Translations under genes and position numbers: made by a program
Shown: positions 34,147-42,354 of the stretch, in pieces
Layout of the letters: every line of letters starts with the position of its first letter
Position numbering within the stretch: position 1 is the stretch's first letter
Origin: Chthonomonas sp. UBA2387
GTDB taxonomy: Bacteria; Armatimonadota; Fimbriimonadia; Fimbriimonadales; Fimbriimonadaceae
Assembly (NCBI GenBank): GCA_002343445.1
Contig: DDSP01000034.1
Span: 56,021 to 120,020, forward strand
Direction: 5' to 3'
Length of the DNA stretch: 64,000 bases
Notes under the pieces: generated by a model
What the model saw: the letters and a program-made list of their open reading frames with translations, nothing else
What the model was told of the DNA's origin: nothing
The model's database searches: none

Positions 34147-35301
34147 ATTTCGCGATGGGTTCACAAAGAGGTTGTCGAGGCGCTCGACAGCCAGCCGGCC
34201 GTTGCGTTGGTGGGTCCACGGCAGGTCGGCAAGACCACGCTCGCCGTCGAAATCGCAGGGCAGCGAGGTGGCTTGTACCTCGACCTGGAGAATCCCATTG
34301 ACTTGGCCAAACTCAGCGAGCCGGTCGGTTTCCTGGGCGCCCACCAGGATCGGCTGATCGTGCTGGACGAGATTCACCGGGCACCCGATTTGTTTCCCGT
34401 GCTGCGCGGCATCATTGATGCTGGCCGTAGAGAGGGCAAGGGCACGGGGCGGTTCTTGGTGCTGGGCTCTGCCGCGCTTGATCTCATGCGACAGAGCGAG
34501 ACCCTCGCGGGCCGAATCCGCTATGTGCCGATGGGCCCGCTGACCTTGCCCGAGACGGGCCCGCCAGACCGACTCTGGCTAAGGGGCGGATTCCCGAACA
34601 GCATGCTCGCCCCCGACGATCGCGAGAGCCTTCATTGGAGGCAGGACTTCATCCAGACCTATCTCGAGCGAGACATCCCCCTGTTCGGCCCGCGCATCCC
34701 AGCGGAGACGCTTCGACGATTCTGGACGATGCTGGCTCACAGGCAGGGCTCGCTGCTCAATGCCTCAGACCTGGCTCGGGCCTTGGAGGTCTCTGCCCAG
34801 ACGGTGACACGCTATCTGGACTTGCTCTGCGACCTCCTCTTGGTCCGTCGGGTTCCACCCTTCGTCGGCAACGTTGGAAAGCGCCTGGTGAAGTCGCCGC
34901 GAGTCTATGTCCGCGATTCGGGCTTGGTGCATGCTCTGCTGGGCCTGGAGTCGTTGGACGACGTGCTCTCTCATCCCGTGGTGGGTGCCAGTTGGGAGGG
35001 GTTCGTGCTCGAGAACCTGCTGACTTTCCTCCCATGGCGGACCGAGCCATCGCACTACCGATCCTCGGGTGGCGCTGAAATCGACCTGGTCTTGTCATTC
35101 GCTTCCGGTGCGTTGTGGGCGATCGAGGTCAAGAGAAGCCCGGCCGCAAAGCCCCAAAGGGGATTCCACGAGGCGTGCGAGGCCATTGGCGTTCAGCGGC
35201 GGATTCTGGTCCGGAGCGGCGAAGGCAGGTTTCCTTTGGGGAACGGCGTGGAGAGTGTCGGGCTTGCCGACCTTTGCGACGAACTGAGACGCCATGCCTG
35301 A
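34144..35301 (+). CDS. DUF4143-containing AAA ATPase (AAA_14)
   Basis: 385-residue stand-alone ATPase. The N-terminal AAA_14 domain has Walker A VGPRQVGKTTLAVEIA (about residues 23-38) and Walker B LIVLDEIHRAPDLFPVLRG, then VLGSAALDLMRQSETLAGR; the C-terminal DUF4143 domain has the block YVRDSGLVHALLGL and ends in a PD-(D/E)XK-like region SSGGAEIDLVLSFASGALWAIEVK, with E/D ... E-x-K. Such genes are scattered singly in genomes and their role is unknown. The gene sits directly after the WecA-type gene with its own inverted repeat, pointing to insertion as a unit. Confidence 0.85.
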   Translation: MISRWVHKEVVEALDSQPAVALVGPRQVGKTTLAVEIAGQRGGLYLDLENPIDLAKLSEPVGFLGAHQDRLIVLDEIHRAPDLFPVLRGIIDAGRREGKGTGRFLVLGSAALDLMRQSETLAGRIRYVPMGPLTLPETGPPDRLWLRGGFPNSMLAPDDRESLHWRQDFIQTYLERDIPLFGPRIPAETLRRFWTMLAHRQGSLLNASDLARALEVSAQTVTRYLDLLCDLLLVRRVPPFVGNVGKRLVKSPRVYVRDSGLVHALLGLESLDDVLSHPVVGASWEGFVLENLLTFLPWRTEPSHYRSSGGAEIDLVLSFASGALWAIEVKRSPAAKPQRGFHEACEAIGVQRRILVRSGEGRFPLGNGVESVGLADLCDELRRHA

Positions 35302-35306
35302 CTGAG

Positions 35307-35669
35307 TCAGGGATTCAGCGAGCGGGCGAGTTTCGACCAGAGCGGCGATCCCGATGGCTTCTCGCCCGCAGGACTCAGGGCCGTCGTCAGTTCCTCGAAC
35401 AACTTCTGCTCCCGCTCGGCGGATGCGGCGACCGTCTCGGTCAACGTCTGAATCTGCGCCTGTTGCGCCACCACGACCGAGTGGAGGTTCCCGATCTCGT
35501 TGCGCAACTCGTCGATCCGCGAGACCAAGACGCGTTGCTCCAGGTCTTTGCGCCGGTCCTTGGAATCGTTGCTTTGGACGACGATCAACCCCTCCTTCAT
35601 CCAACGGCGCAACACGCGAACGGGGACGCCCATTCCGTCCGCTCGATCTAACGAAGGGTCCGAGGCCAT
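35307..35669 (-). CDS. Small MerR-like helix-turn-helix protein with coiled coil
   Basis: 120 residues. The N-terminal part (GMGVPVRVLRRWMKEGLIVV) resembles the DNA-binding start of MerR/excisionase proteins; the rest (LRNEIGNLHSVVVAQQAQIQ onward) is a long predicted coiled coil, followed by a short Pro/Ser tail. No effector domain. It could be a small regulator or a structural DNA-binding protein. Start ATG 35669 has TAGAAC 7 nt upstream (35677-35682). It ends 5 bp from the DUF4143 stop. Confidence 0.55.
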   Translation of the reverse strand: MASDPSLDRADGMGVPVRVLRRWMKEGLIVVQSNDSKDRRKDLEQRVLVSRIDELRNEIGNLHSVVVAQQAQIQTLTETVAASAEREQKLFEELTTALSPAGEKPSGSPLWSKLARSLNP

Positions 35670-35750
35670 ATCACCCGTTCTATCGGCGACCACCGACCCT
35701 GGGACCACGGCAAGTGTGCGGGGATTCCGAGGTCTGGTAAAAGGGGACAA

Positions 35751-36899
35751 ATGCCCGCGTTTTCCGTGCGCCCTTACGAACCGTCCGATTGGGCCGGTTA
35801 CGCCGCCGTCCGGTCGGCGGTCTATCGTGGCGGCAAGGTCATCGAACCGGGCGAAAACCTGATCCCCGAGGACAGTCTGGCGTTCGTTGTCGAGGCCGAT
35901 GGCCGCATCGTGGGCAGTGCCGTCGCGTTGGATATGACGGCCACCTGCTCGGGTGAGGACCTTCGCTGCGCGGGCATCGCATCGGTCGGCGTGTTGCCGG
36001 AAGCGCGGCGCTATGGCGCGGGGCAGGCGCTGATGTGTGGGATGACGCCGCTGTTGAGGGAGGCGGGGTTCGACGTCGCGTCGCTCTATGCCTACAGCGA
36101 GGCGTTCTATCGAAAACAGGGATACGAGGTGGGCGCAGCTCGGTTCGAGGTGAAGGCCCAGACCAAGCACATTCCGCATTACGACGGTCCGCTGGAGACG
36201 CGCGAGATCGAGGCCGATGACTGGCCGCTCCTGGTGCCCTGTTACGATGCGTTCGCCTCGCGATACTCGGGGATGAACCGCCGCAAGGAGTCGCAATGGC
36301 GGCGCTCGTTTCGCGGCAAGCCGGCCAAGATCTACGTCGCGGGAGACCCCGTCGAGGCGTACATCGTGGTCGCGTTGACTGAGGGGTTCTTCATGGGCCA
36401 GTTCGTCCAGCAGTTCGCCTGGAGCACCTGGGAGGGTTACCGGGCCATGCTTGGCTTGATCCGCGCCCTTGCGATCAACCAGGATTTCGCCGAGTGGTAC
36501 GAGCCCACCGATACGCCCTTCGGGCATCGGCTGATGCAGCACGGTGTGAACTTCGCGTGGACCAAGCAACTCATGTTCCGGGTCTTGGATGTTCCTGCCT
36601 CGCTGAGCAAGCTCCGCGCCCAAGCTCCCACCGAGTTCACGTTGAGCGTCGCCGACCCCGATGCGCCCGAGAACCAGGGGCCTTGGCGCGTGGTCGCCGA
36701 CTCGTCCGGTACATCCGTCGAGCGAACGGGTTCGTCCGACCTGACCCTAGGACCGGGAGCGTTGGCGCAGGCCGTTCTGGGGTCGCTCTCGCCCAGCCAA
36801 CTCGCCGATCAGGGGGCGCTGGTCGGGCCGGCGGAGGCGATCCCAGCCGCAGGGAGGCTCTTCGCGCCACGTCCCACCCTGTGTCTCGACGACTTCTAA
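35751..36899 (+). CDS. Eis-like GNAT acetyltransferase
   Basis: 382-residue protein with two GNAT halves and a C-terminal sterol-carrier-like domain, the architecture of Eis-type N-acetyltransferases. The acetyl-CoA block is in the first half: AGIASVGVLPEARRYGAG (R/Q-x-x-G-x-G/A-like) followed by YAYSEAFYRKQGYEVGA. The second half has FVQQFAWSTWEGYRAML. Family members acetylate amines of proteins or small molecules. It reads divergently from the MerR-like gene. TAAAAG lies 7 nt before the ATG. Confidence 0.82.
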   Translation: MPAFSVRPYEPSDWAGYAAVRSAVYRGGKVIEPGENLIPEDSLAFVVEADGRIVGSAVALDMTATCSGEDLRCAGIASVGVLPEARRYGAGQALMCGMTPLLREAGFDVASLYAYSEAFYRKQGYEVGAARFEVKAQTKHIPHYDGPLETREIEADDWPLLVPCYDAFASRYSGMNRRKESQWRRSFRGKPAKIYVAGDPVEAYIVVALTEGFFMGQFVQQFAWSTWEGYRAMLGLIRALAINQDFAEWYEPTDTPFGHRLMQHGVNFAWTKQLMFRVLDVPASLSKLRAQAPTEFTLSVADPDAPENQGPWRVVADSSGTSVERTGSSDLTLGPGALAQAVLGSLSPSQLADQGALVGPAEAIPAAGRLFAPRPTLCLDDF

Positions 36900-36907
36900 G
36901 CGTCCGG

Positions 36908-36913
36908 TATACT
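36908..36913 (+). promoter_or_regulatory. -10 element of efp
   Basis: TATACT in the short space between the Eis-like gene and efp. Unlike most promoters here it leaves room for a ribosome binding site (ggagg at 36927-36932). Confidence 0.6.
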
Positions 36914-36944
36914 CCCGACCCGGCTTAGGAGGCCGGAATCCCCA

Positions 36945-37514
36945 GTGGCAGTCGACACCAGTTCCCTCAAGAACGGCATGCACATCCGCTTGGACGGCGA
37001 CGTCTTCCAGGTGGTCGAGTTCCAGCACGTCAAACCCGGAAAGGGCGGCGCGTTCGTACGCACTCGGCTTCGTAAGGTCAAGACCGGCAACACCGTCGAG
37101 CGGACGTTCCGCTCGGGCGAGAAGATCGAGCCCGTGTTCGTCGACAAGGTCAAAATGCAGTTTCTCTATCGGCAGGGCGACGAAGCCGTGCTGATGGACC
37201 TCGACACCTACGAGCAGACGCCGTTGCCCATCGCCGACTTCGGCGACCAAGCGAAGTACCTGCTGGAAGAGATGGAGATCGTGATGATCAACGCAGAAGG
37301 CGAGGTCCTCGGGTACGAAATCCCCAACTTCGTCGAGCAGAGAATCGTCCAGACCGACCCGGGCTACAAGGGCGACACGGTCAGCGGCAGCAACAAGCCC
37401 GCCACGCTAGAATCGGGTGCCGTCGTGCTGGTGCCGTTCCACATCAACGAGGGCGACGTGGTGAAGGTGGACACGCGAACCGACTCTTACTTGGAGCGGG
37501 TCAAAAAGGACTGA
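36945..37514 (+). CDS. efp: Translation elongation factor P
   Basis: 189-residue EF-P, which enters stalled ribosomes and promotes peptide bonds between consecutive prolines. The start is GTG 36945 (MAVDTSSLKNGM), with aggagg 12 nt upstream. Three beta-barrel domains; the modifiable tip lysine is in HVKPGKGGAFVRTRLR (Lys at about residue 33). C-terminal block GDVVKVDTRTDSYLERVKK is typical. Whether Lys33 is modified cannot be decided; no epmA/earP/ymfI-like gene is in the window. Confidence 0.96.
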   Translation: MAVDTSSLKNGMHIRLDGDVFQVVEFQHVKPGKGGAFVRTRLRKVKTGNTVERTFRSGEKIEPVFVDKVKMQFLYRQGDEAVLMDLDTYEQTPLPIADFGDQAKYLLEEMEIVMINAEGEVLGYEIPNFVEQRIVQTDPGYKGDTVSGSNKPATLESGAVVLVPFHINEGDVVKVDTRTDSYLERVKKD

Positions 37515-37526
37515 TCCGGTCCGTGC

Positions 37527-37532
37527 TATACT
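37527..37532 (+). promoter_or_regulatory. -10 element of rpsU
   Basis: TATACT 22 nt before the TTG start of rpsU, followed by a GGAG Shine-Dalgarno-like site (37541-37544). Confidence 0.6.
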
Positions 37533-37554
37533 ATCGTTTCGGAGCTTTAGCCCC

Positions 37555-37725
37555 TTGATCTACGTCAACGTACAATCGAACGAGTCCATTGATTCCGCCC
37601 TGAAGCGCTTCAACCTGAAGATGCAGCAGAGCGGAGTGTTGCGCGACCTCAAGGAGCACGCGCACTACGAGAAGCCCAGCGAGAAGCGCCGGCGCATGCG
37701 CCGACGGCGCATTTCGCGAAGCTAG
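37555..37725 (+). CDS. rpsU: 30S ribosomal protein bS21
   Basis: 56-residue bS21 starting at TTG 37555. The sequence IYVNVQSNESIDSALKRFNL matches the S21 N-terminus (ExxExALRRFkr), followed by LRDLKEHAHYEKPSEKRRRM and an arginine-rich tail ending RRRRISRS. The small size and TTG start make it easy to overlook. It lies between efp and ybeY, in a translation-related block, and has its own TATACT promoter. Confidence 0.93.
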   Translation: MIYVNVQSNESIDSALKRFNLKMQQSGVLRDLKEHAHYEKPSEKRRRMRRRRISRS

Positions 37726-37802
37726 GCGGTCGGGGCAGTGCCGCCCCACCCTTCGCCAGCTATGAGCGACGAGCCTCCTAGTATCTTTTCCATTCGACCC
37801 CC

Positions 37803-37817
37803 CGGGCGCAATGCGCC
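37803..37817. promoter_or_regulatory. Hairpin upstream of ybeY
   Basis: GGGCGC-AAT-GCGCCC, a 6-bp GC-rich hairpin 13 bp before the ybeY start, after a TAGTAT hexamer. It has no T-run, so termination is uncertain; it may affect ybeY translation. Confidence 0.35.
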
Positions 37818-37829
37818 CTTAGGCCAGCG

Positions 37830-38291
37830 ATGAGTTCGACCGCGTTGGTCCTCGTTTGGGACGTCGAGCCCATCCCCCTCCCCACCGATGCGCTGCAGCG
37901 CTTGGTCCGGTGCGCCATCGGCTCGAAGGGCAAGGTCGTTTGCCTCGTGACCGACGACCAGGGCATCCGCTCGCTCAACCGTGACCACCGGGGAATCGAC
38001 CGGCCCACGGACGTCCTGAGCTTTCCCTCCACAGGCCCGACGCGCGGGCAGGTGGGCGATCTGGCGCTGTCGCTTGAAACGGCGAGCCGCCAAGCGAAAG
38101 CGCGCGGCGTTTCGCTGGAACGCGAAGTGGCCTCGCTCATCGTCCACGGCGCTCTGCACCTCGTCGGCTTCGACGACGAAACCGAGGCCGACCGCGAGCG
38201 CATGCTGGCCGAAATGAACCGTTGCCTCGCCGAAGCCGGGTATGAACCCGACGCCGATTGGCACACGATGGATCTGGCGGTGACGGCATGA
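37830..38291 (+). CDS. ybeY: Endoribonuclease YbeY, third zinc ligand altered
   Basis: 153-residue YbeY-family protein (16S rRNA maturation and ribosome quality control). The conserved block RPTDVLSFP (about 58-66) is intact. The metal site normally reads H-x3-H-x5-H; here it is VHGALHLVGFDDETE, with His106 and His110 but Asp116 in place of the third His. An aspartate can still bind zinc, so activity may be retained. It is ATGA-coupled to the DgkA-PAP2 gene, as ybeY and dgkA are in many bacteria. Confidence 0.9.
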   Translation: MSSTALVLVWDVEPIPLPTDALQRLVRCAIGSKGKVVCLVTDDQGIRSLNRDHRGIDRPTDVLSFPSTGPTRGQVGDLALSLETASRQAKARGVSLEREVASLIVHGALHLVGFDDETEADRERMLAEMNRCLAEAGYEPDADWHTMDLAVTA

Positions 38292-39007
38292 GCATGACCA
38301 AGACGCGCGACATCTTCGGGCCGTTCCGGGTGGCTATCAGCGGTCTGGTCTACACGTTTCGCACCCAGCGCCACATGCGGTTCCACGTGTACATGGTGCT
38401 GGTCATCACGTTGCTTGGCCTGCTGCTGAACTGGCGGCTCCGCGAAATCCTGATCCTTCTCTTCATCATGAGCCTGGTGCTCGTGGCTGAGATGTTCAAC
38501 AGCGCCATCGAAGCCGTGGTGGACTTGGTGCAACCCACCTACCATCCGCTGGCCAAGTTCGCCAAGGACATTGCGGCCGGAGCGGTGCTCATCTCGACGA
38601 TGCTCGCGATCGCCGCCGCCATTTTGATCCAGATCGGCGAGAACCGTTTGGAGGAGATTCGACTGTCGCTCACGGGCGAGAGCCCGAACCTTACGGTCAT
38701 TCAGCGCATCGTCTTGGGCTCGGTGCTGTTGTTCTTCGTCGTGATCATCGGGAAGGCGATCGGCAAGCGAGGCATGCTGCTCAAAGGCGGCCTGGTGAGC
38801 GGTCATGCCGCGTATGGGTTCTTCTTGGCGGGTACGGCCACCCTCATGACCGATAACGCCCTCGTGGCGGCGATCACCATTCTGTTGGCCGTGATCATCG
38901 CCCAAAGCCGGTGGGAAGCGAAGATCCACTCGGTGTTCGAATTGACTCTGGGAGCAACCGCAGGCGTCTTGATGGCCCTCGTGTTGTTCGGACTTCTGCC
39001 GAAATGA
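38288..39007 (+). CDS. dgkA: Diacylglycerol/undecaprenol kinase fused to PAP2-like phosphatase
   Basis: 239-residue membrane protein. Residues 1-120 are a DgkA-type lipid kinase: SGLVYTFRTQRHMRFH and the catalytic AEMFNSAIEAVVDL (Glu68, Glu75) with KDIAAGAVLIS. Residues about 135-239 add a PAP2-like phosphatase segment with GGLVSGHAAYGFF (SGH 171-173) and SRWEAKIHSVFE (S-R-x5-H, His214). Kinase and phosphatase on one chain could interconvert undecaprenol and its phosphate in opposite directions. Start ATG 38288 overlaps the ybeY stop; the stop overlaps the next start (ATGA). Confidence 0.88.
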   Translation: MSMTKTRDIFGPFRVAISGLVYTFRTQRHMRFHVYMVLVITLLGLLLNWRLREILILLFIMSLVLVAEMFNSAIEAVVDLVQPTYHPLAKFAKDIAAGAVLISTMLAIAAAILIQIGENRLEEIRLSLTGESPNLTVIQRIVLGSVLLFFVVIIGKAIGKRGMLLKGGLVSGHAAYGFFLAGTATLMTDNALVAAITILLAVIIAQSRWEAKIHSVFELTLGATAGVLMALVLFGLLPK

Positions 39008-40518
39008 GGATACGTCAGTCAATGAAGGACAATCCACACGAACGCTCGCGGCGCGACGGACAGCCGACGCGCCGCGACCCGGATTCAAACGGCCTGATGC
39101 CCATGGTGCTGACGGGCTCGGCGATCACGTTCGCCGCCTATGGCGCCAACGGTGGGTTTGGGAACTCCTCCCCCGATCTGGCCTCGGTTTCGCTCGCCGG
39201 GACGGTGGGGTGGTCGGCCCAAGCGGTGGCGCTCATCGTGGCCTGCCTCATCCTCAACGGCCTTTACGTGCTGGCCCAGACGGCCATCGAGTGCGTCAAG
39301 CAGGTGCACATCCGTTTCGCACGCGAAAAGGACGACTCGTTGGCGCGGCGTCTGGAACGCGTGGTCGAGGTGCGCCCTCGATTGGTCGCCGGATGTTCTT
39401 TTGGTTCCCAGGTGTGTCGTTTCGGATTGGTCATCGGCGCATTCGCGCTTGCCCCATCGGTTCTGAATGTGTTCAAACCCGGCGAGGTTTCGCTGGGGGA
39501 CTTGTTCCTGATGGGGATCGGCCTCTCGATTCCCATCGGCTTGATCAACCTGCTCGCCGCCGAGTTGATCCCCAAGAACTATGGCGCGCTCAAGGCGCCT
39601 GAGTTCGCTGCGAGGCTCTATCGGTTCGCTTCTTGGTCCTCGAAACTGTTCGCGCCCGCGATATGGCTGGTGACTTCCGTGGCGAGCTTCTTCACGGCTC
39701 GGGTGGGTGCCAAGGCCACGTTCGCCGTGACGAACCAAGCCGAGGAAGAGATCAAGGGCATCGTGGAGATCGCGGAGCAATCCGGCGAACTGGAGGAAGA
39801 GGAGCGCGAACTGCTCCACTCGGTCTTCGAATTCGCCGACACCGTGGCCCGCGAGGTGATGACGCCACGCATCGATTTGGACGCCATGCCCGTTGACTCC
39901 GATCCGGCCGACGTGGTGAAGCTGATCGAGGAGTCGGGACACTCGCGCATACCCCTCTACGAGAACAACGACGACCAGATCATCGGCGTGGTCCACGCCA
40001 AAGACCTCTTGCTTGCCACGCTGCATCGGAACGGCGAGGTCAACCTCCGCGACCTCCTGCGAGAGCCCATCTTTGTTCCCGAGAACAAGGACCTTCACGA
40101 ACTGCTGGCCGAGATGCGGCTCCGCCGCAGCCACATGGCCGTGGTGCAGGACGAGTTCGGCGGGACCGCCGGCATCGTCACGCTCGAAGACATCGTCGAG
40201 GAACTGGTGGGCGACATCGTGGACGAGTACGACATCGAGGAAGAGGAGATCGTGCGGCAGGAAGACGGCGCCTTGGTCGTCGAGGGGCGAACGCACATTG
40301 ACGACGTCAACGACGAGTTGGGTGCAACGTTCAGCAGCGAGGAGTTCGACACCGTGGGCGGATTCGTCTTCGGATCGTTCGGCTACCAGCCCAAGCAAGG
40401 CGAATCGCTCGTTGTCGACGGCTACCGGTTCATCGTGGAAGAGACCGACGGGCGGCGCATCATCAAGCTCCGCGTGTCGAAGGAGCCCGTGACGGAGGAT
40501 GTTCTCGAGGCCTCCTGA
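39004..40518 (+). CDS. CNNM/CorC-type membrane protein with CBS pair (hemolysin C family)
   Basis: 504-residue protein: DUF21/CNNM transmembrane domain (about residues 35-230; AVALIVACLILNGLYVLAQ and LLAAELIPKNYGALKAPEF), then an acidic linker VEIAEQSGELEEEERELLHS, a CBS pair (VMTPRIDLDAMP; FGGTAGIVTLEDIVEELVGD) and the CorC_HlyC domain (EFDTVGGFVFGSFGYQPKQG). The family is linked to Mg2+/Co2+ efflux. Start at ATG 39004 by coupling to the dgkA stop; ATG 39022 is an alternative. The order ybeY-dgkA-CorC is a conserved neighbourhood. Confidence 0.92.
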   Translation: MRIRQSMKDNPHERSRRDGQPTRRDPDSNGLMPMVLTGSAITFAAYGANGGFGNSSPDLASVSLAGTVGWSAQAVALIVACLILNGLYVLAQTAIECVKQVHIRFAREKDDSLARRLERVVEVRPRLVAGCSFGSQVCRFGLVIGAFALAPSVLNVFKPGEVSLGDLFLMGIGLSIPIGLINLLAAELIPKNYGALKAPEFAARLYRFASWSSKLFAPAIWLVTSVASFFTARVGAKATFAVTNQAEEEIKGIVEIAEQSGELEEEERELLHSVFEFADTVAREVMTPRIDLDAMPVDSDPADVVKLIEESGHSRIPLYENNDDQIIGVVHAKDLLLATLHRNGEVNLRDLLREPIFVPENKDLHELLAEMRLRRSHMAVVQDEFGGTAGIVTLEDIVEELVGDIVDEYDIEEEEIVRQEDGALVVEGRTHIDDVNDELGATFSSEEFDTVGGFVFGSFGYQPKQGESLVVDGYRFIVEETDGRRIIKLRVSKEPVTEDVLEAS

Positions 40519-40552
40519 AGGAAGCCTGAATCGTCGCGACGAACTTCGGTGA

Positions 40553-40558
40553 TATACT
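40553..40558 (+). promoter_or_regulatory. -10 element of the TPR gene
   Basis: TATACT 14 nt before the ATG at 40573, downstream of the CorC stop; separates the TPR gene from the preceding operon. Confidence 0.55.
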
Positions 40559-40572
40559 CGGACGGCCCGAAT

Positions 40573-40920
40573 ATGGACACCGAAGCCATCTACCAGGAGG
40601 GGTTCGCCCACCGATGCGAGGGGCGATACCGCGAGGCGCGCCAAGCATTCGAGCGCGTTCTTGGGTCTGAACCCGACCATGCCAACGCCAAGTGGCAGTT
40701 GGCGCTCGTCGCTGGCTTCGAGGGCGACTTCGAGGGTTCGGCCGTCATGCTCCAGCAGGTCGTTTCAGCCTCGCCGCGCCACGTCGCCGCCCGTTACGAC
40801 CTTGCCATGACCTACATGATGTTGGGCATGAACGACGAAGCGTGCATGGAGTTTCGCGAGGTCCTGCGGCTCCAGCCCGATCACGACCAAGCGAAGCGCC
40901 AGTTGGCGTACTGCCCCTAG
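40573..40920 (+). CDS. Small tetratricopeptide-repeat protein
   Basis: 115 residues containing about three TPR units (AIYQEGFAHRCEGRYREARQ; NAKWQLALVAGFEGDFEGS; ARYDLAMTYMMLGMNDEA), each ending near a Pro (SEPDHAN, ASPRHVA, LQPDHDQ). No signal peptide. A protein-interaction adaptor is all that can be said. The start at 40573 follows the TATACT box by 14 nt. Confidence 0.75.
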   Translation: MDTEAIYQEGFAHRCEGRYREARQAFERVLGSEPDHANAKWQLALVAGFEGDFEGSAVMLQQVVSASPRHVAARYDLAMTYMMLGMNDEACMEFREVLRLQPDHDQAKRQLAYCP

Positions 40921-40932
40921 CGCTCGGACGGG

Positions 40933-42354
40933 TCAGCGCTTCTTCTTCTTGATCGTTCGGGTCGCTTTGCGCGAAGGGGCCGAGACCGAAATCTCCTGAA
41001 CGACTTTTTGACCCCGCACCGTGGCCGCGACCCAAGCCGTGCCCGCGCCCAACGTGCGCAGCGTGCCGCCCTGGTCCACCCACGCCGAGCCGAACGCCGA
41101 CCACAGGACGTCGGTGTTGGGAACCACGACGCCGTCGGCGTTCTTGACCGACAGCTTGACCGATTGCCCATCGGTGAGCGATTTCGGCGCGGCGAGCTCG
41201 ATCGGCCCGGAAAGCGGTTCGTCGGCAGGACCGTAGAACAGGACCGCATTGGCAACCGGTCGTTCGCTACCGCCGCTGGGCCGGTTGAGCGTCGAACCCA
41301 TGATGTTGAACGTGGTGGAGCCGCCGCCGTCGAGGTTGATCGCGTCGGCGCAGCCCAAGCGAACCATGATCTGGGCCAACTCGGTCAACGTCGCTCCAGC
41401 GCTCACGCTCTGCCGTCCGTCCACGGCCACAAACCACAGGTCGCCTTCGGGCGTGCGGCCGACGGCGGTGCGGGGATGCCGCTGACCCGCAAAGGCGGAA
41501 GAGAAACCCTGGCTCCCGGCATCGACCGAGACCCTCGAATTCACCACGAGGTTCGGGCCGCCGGCGATGAGTTGGTCGATCTTGTCCCAAGGCAGACCCG
41601 ACGCCTGCAGCCTGAATGTGATCCGTTCGCCGGTGACCAAGCCCGCAACGTAGGGACGGTGAAAGCCCGTACCCGTCAGGACGACGTGGTTGTGCGGCAC
41701 GGCAATGTAGGGCTCGGCCGGCGCGAAGTGCGACATCTCGACCTCGACAAACTCGCCTGCGGCGAATCGGCCGCCCACGATGCGCAGCACTGCGTGGCTC
41801 GGCGTTCCTTTGGCGGCATACGTGAAGCCGGCGGCCTCGGTGTGAAGAACCAAAGCGTCGGGCCCGGTTTCCTCGTTCAGGCCGAACTCCCGGTTATCCC
41901 AACCGAAGCGCTCCGCGACGAACTTGGCCTGGATGCGTCCTAGCCCCGCGAAGTCGGGCCCCCAAGCGAACACCGAACGCGACGCCATGGGTGCGGTGAC
42001 CAATTCGCCCGACCGCACCATCATGCCCATCGGCGCACCGTTCCACGGGAAGAAGTCGCCGTTGATGCCCGCCAAAGCCCCGGTGCCCTTGACCAATGCG
42101 GAGACCGTTTGCCTTCCCTTCAACTGCCCCGGCGAGAAAATCGTCCGCTCGCCGAGTTCGGGTACGGCTTTGACGCCGGCCTTGGGGTTGAAGCGCAATC
42201 CGTGAACGGTGCGTGGAATCGCCGGGTCGTACTCCATCCGATACGAAAGGCCGGGCGCGATACTCTTTTCCCAAACCTGGGGTGCGGCAGAAGCGACGGA
42301 GACAACCGCCAATGCCACCGTTGCCAGCAGGGTCTTCAAGAGTTTCATTCGCAT
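40933..42354 (-). CDS. Secreted phosphodiester glycosidase family protein (NAGPA/DUF2233)
   Basis: 473 residues with a signal peptide (LLKTLLATVALAVVSVASA). The NAGPA-like domain shows GINGDFFPWNGAPMGMMV and INLDGGGSTTFNIMG, the two conserved blocks of N-acetylglucosamine-1-phosphodiester alpha-N-acetylglucosaminidase relatives. The C-terminal about 95 residues (SVKLSVKNADGVVVPNTDV) resemble an immunoglobulin-like Big domain, ending in a lysine-rich tail. Likely acts on cell-wall or exopolysaccharide phosphodiesters. Its start overlaps the LD-carboxypeptidase stop by 10 bp, so both are one transcript. Confidence 0.85.
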   Translation of the reverse strand: MRMKLLKTLLATVALAVVSVASAAPQVWEKSIAPGLSYRMEYDPAIPRTVHGLRFNPKAGVKAVPELGERTIFSPGQLKGRQTVSALVKGTGALAGINGDFFPWNGAPMGMMVRSGELVTAPMASRSVFAWGPDFAGLGRIQAKFVAERFGWDNREFGLNEETGPDALVLHTEAAGFTYAAKGTPSHAVLRIVGGRFAAGEFVEVEMSHFAPAEPYIAVPHNHVVLTGTGFHRPYVAGLVTGERITFRLQASGLPWDKIDQLIAGGPNLVVNSRVSVDAGSQGFSSAFAGQRHPRTAVGRTPEGDLWFVAVDGRQSVSAGATLTELAQIMVRLGCADAINLDGGGSTTFNIMGSTLNRPSGGSERPVANAVLFYGPADEPLSGPIELAAPKSLTDGQSVKLSVKNADGVVVPNTDVLWSAFGSAWVDQGGTLRTLGAGTAWVAATVRGQKVVQEISVSAPSRKATRTIKKKKR

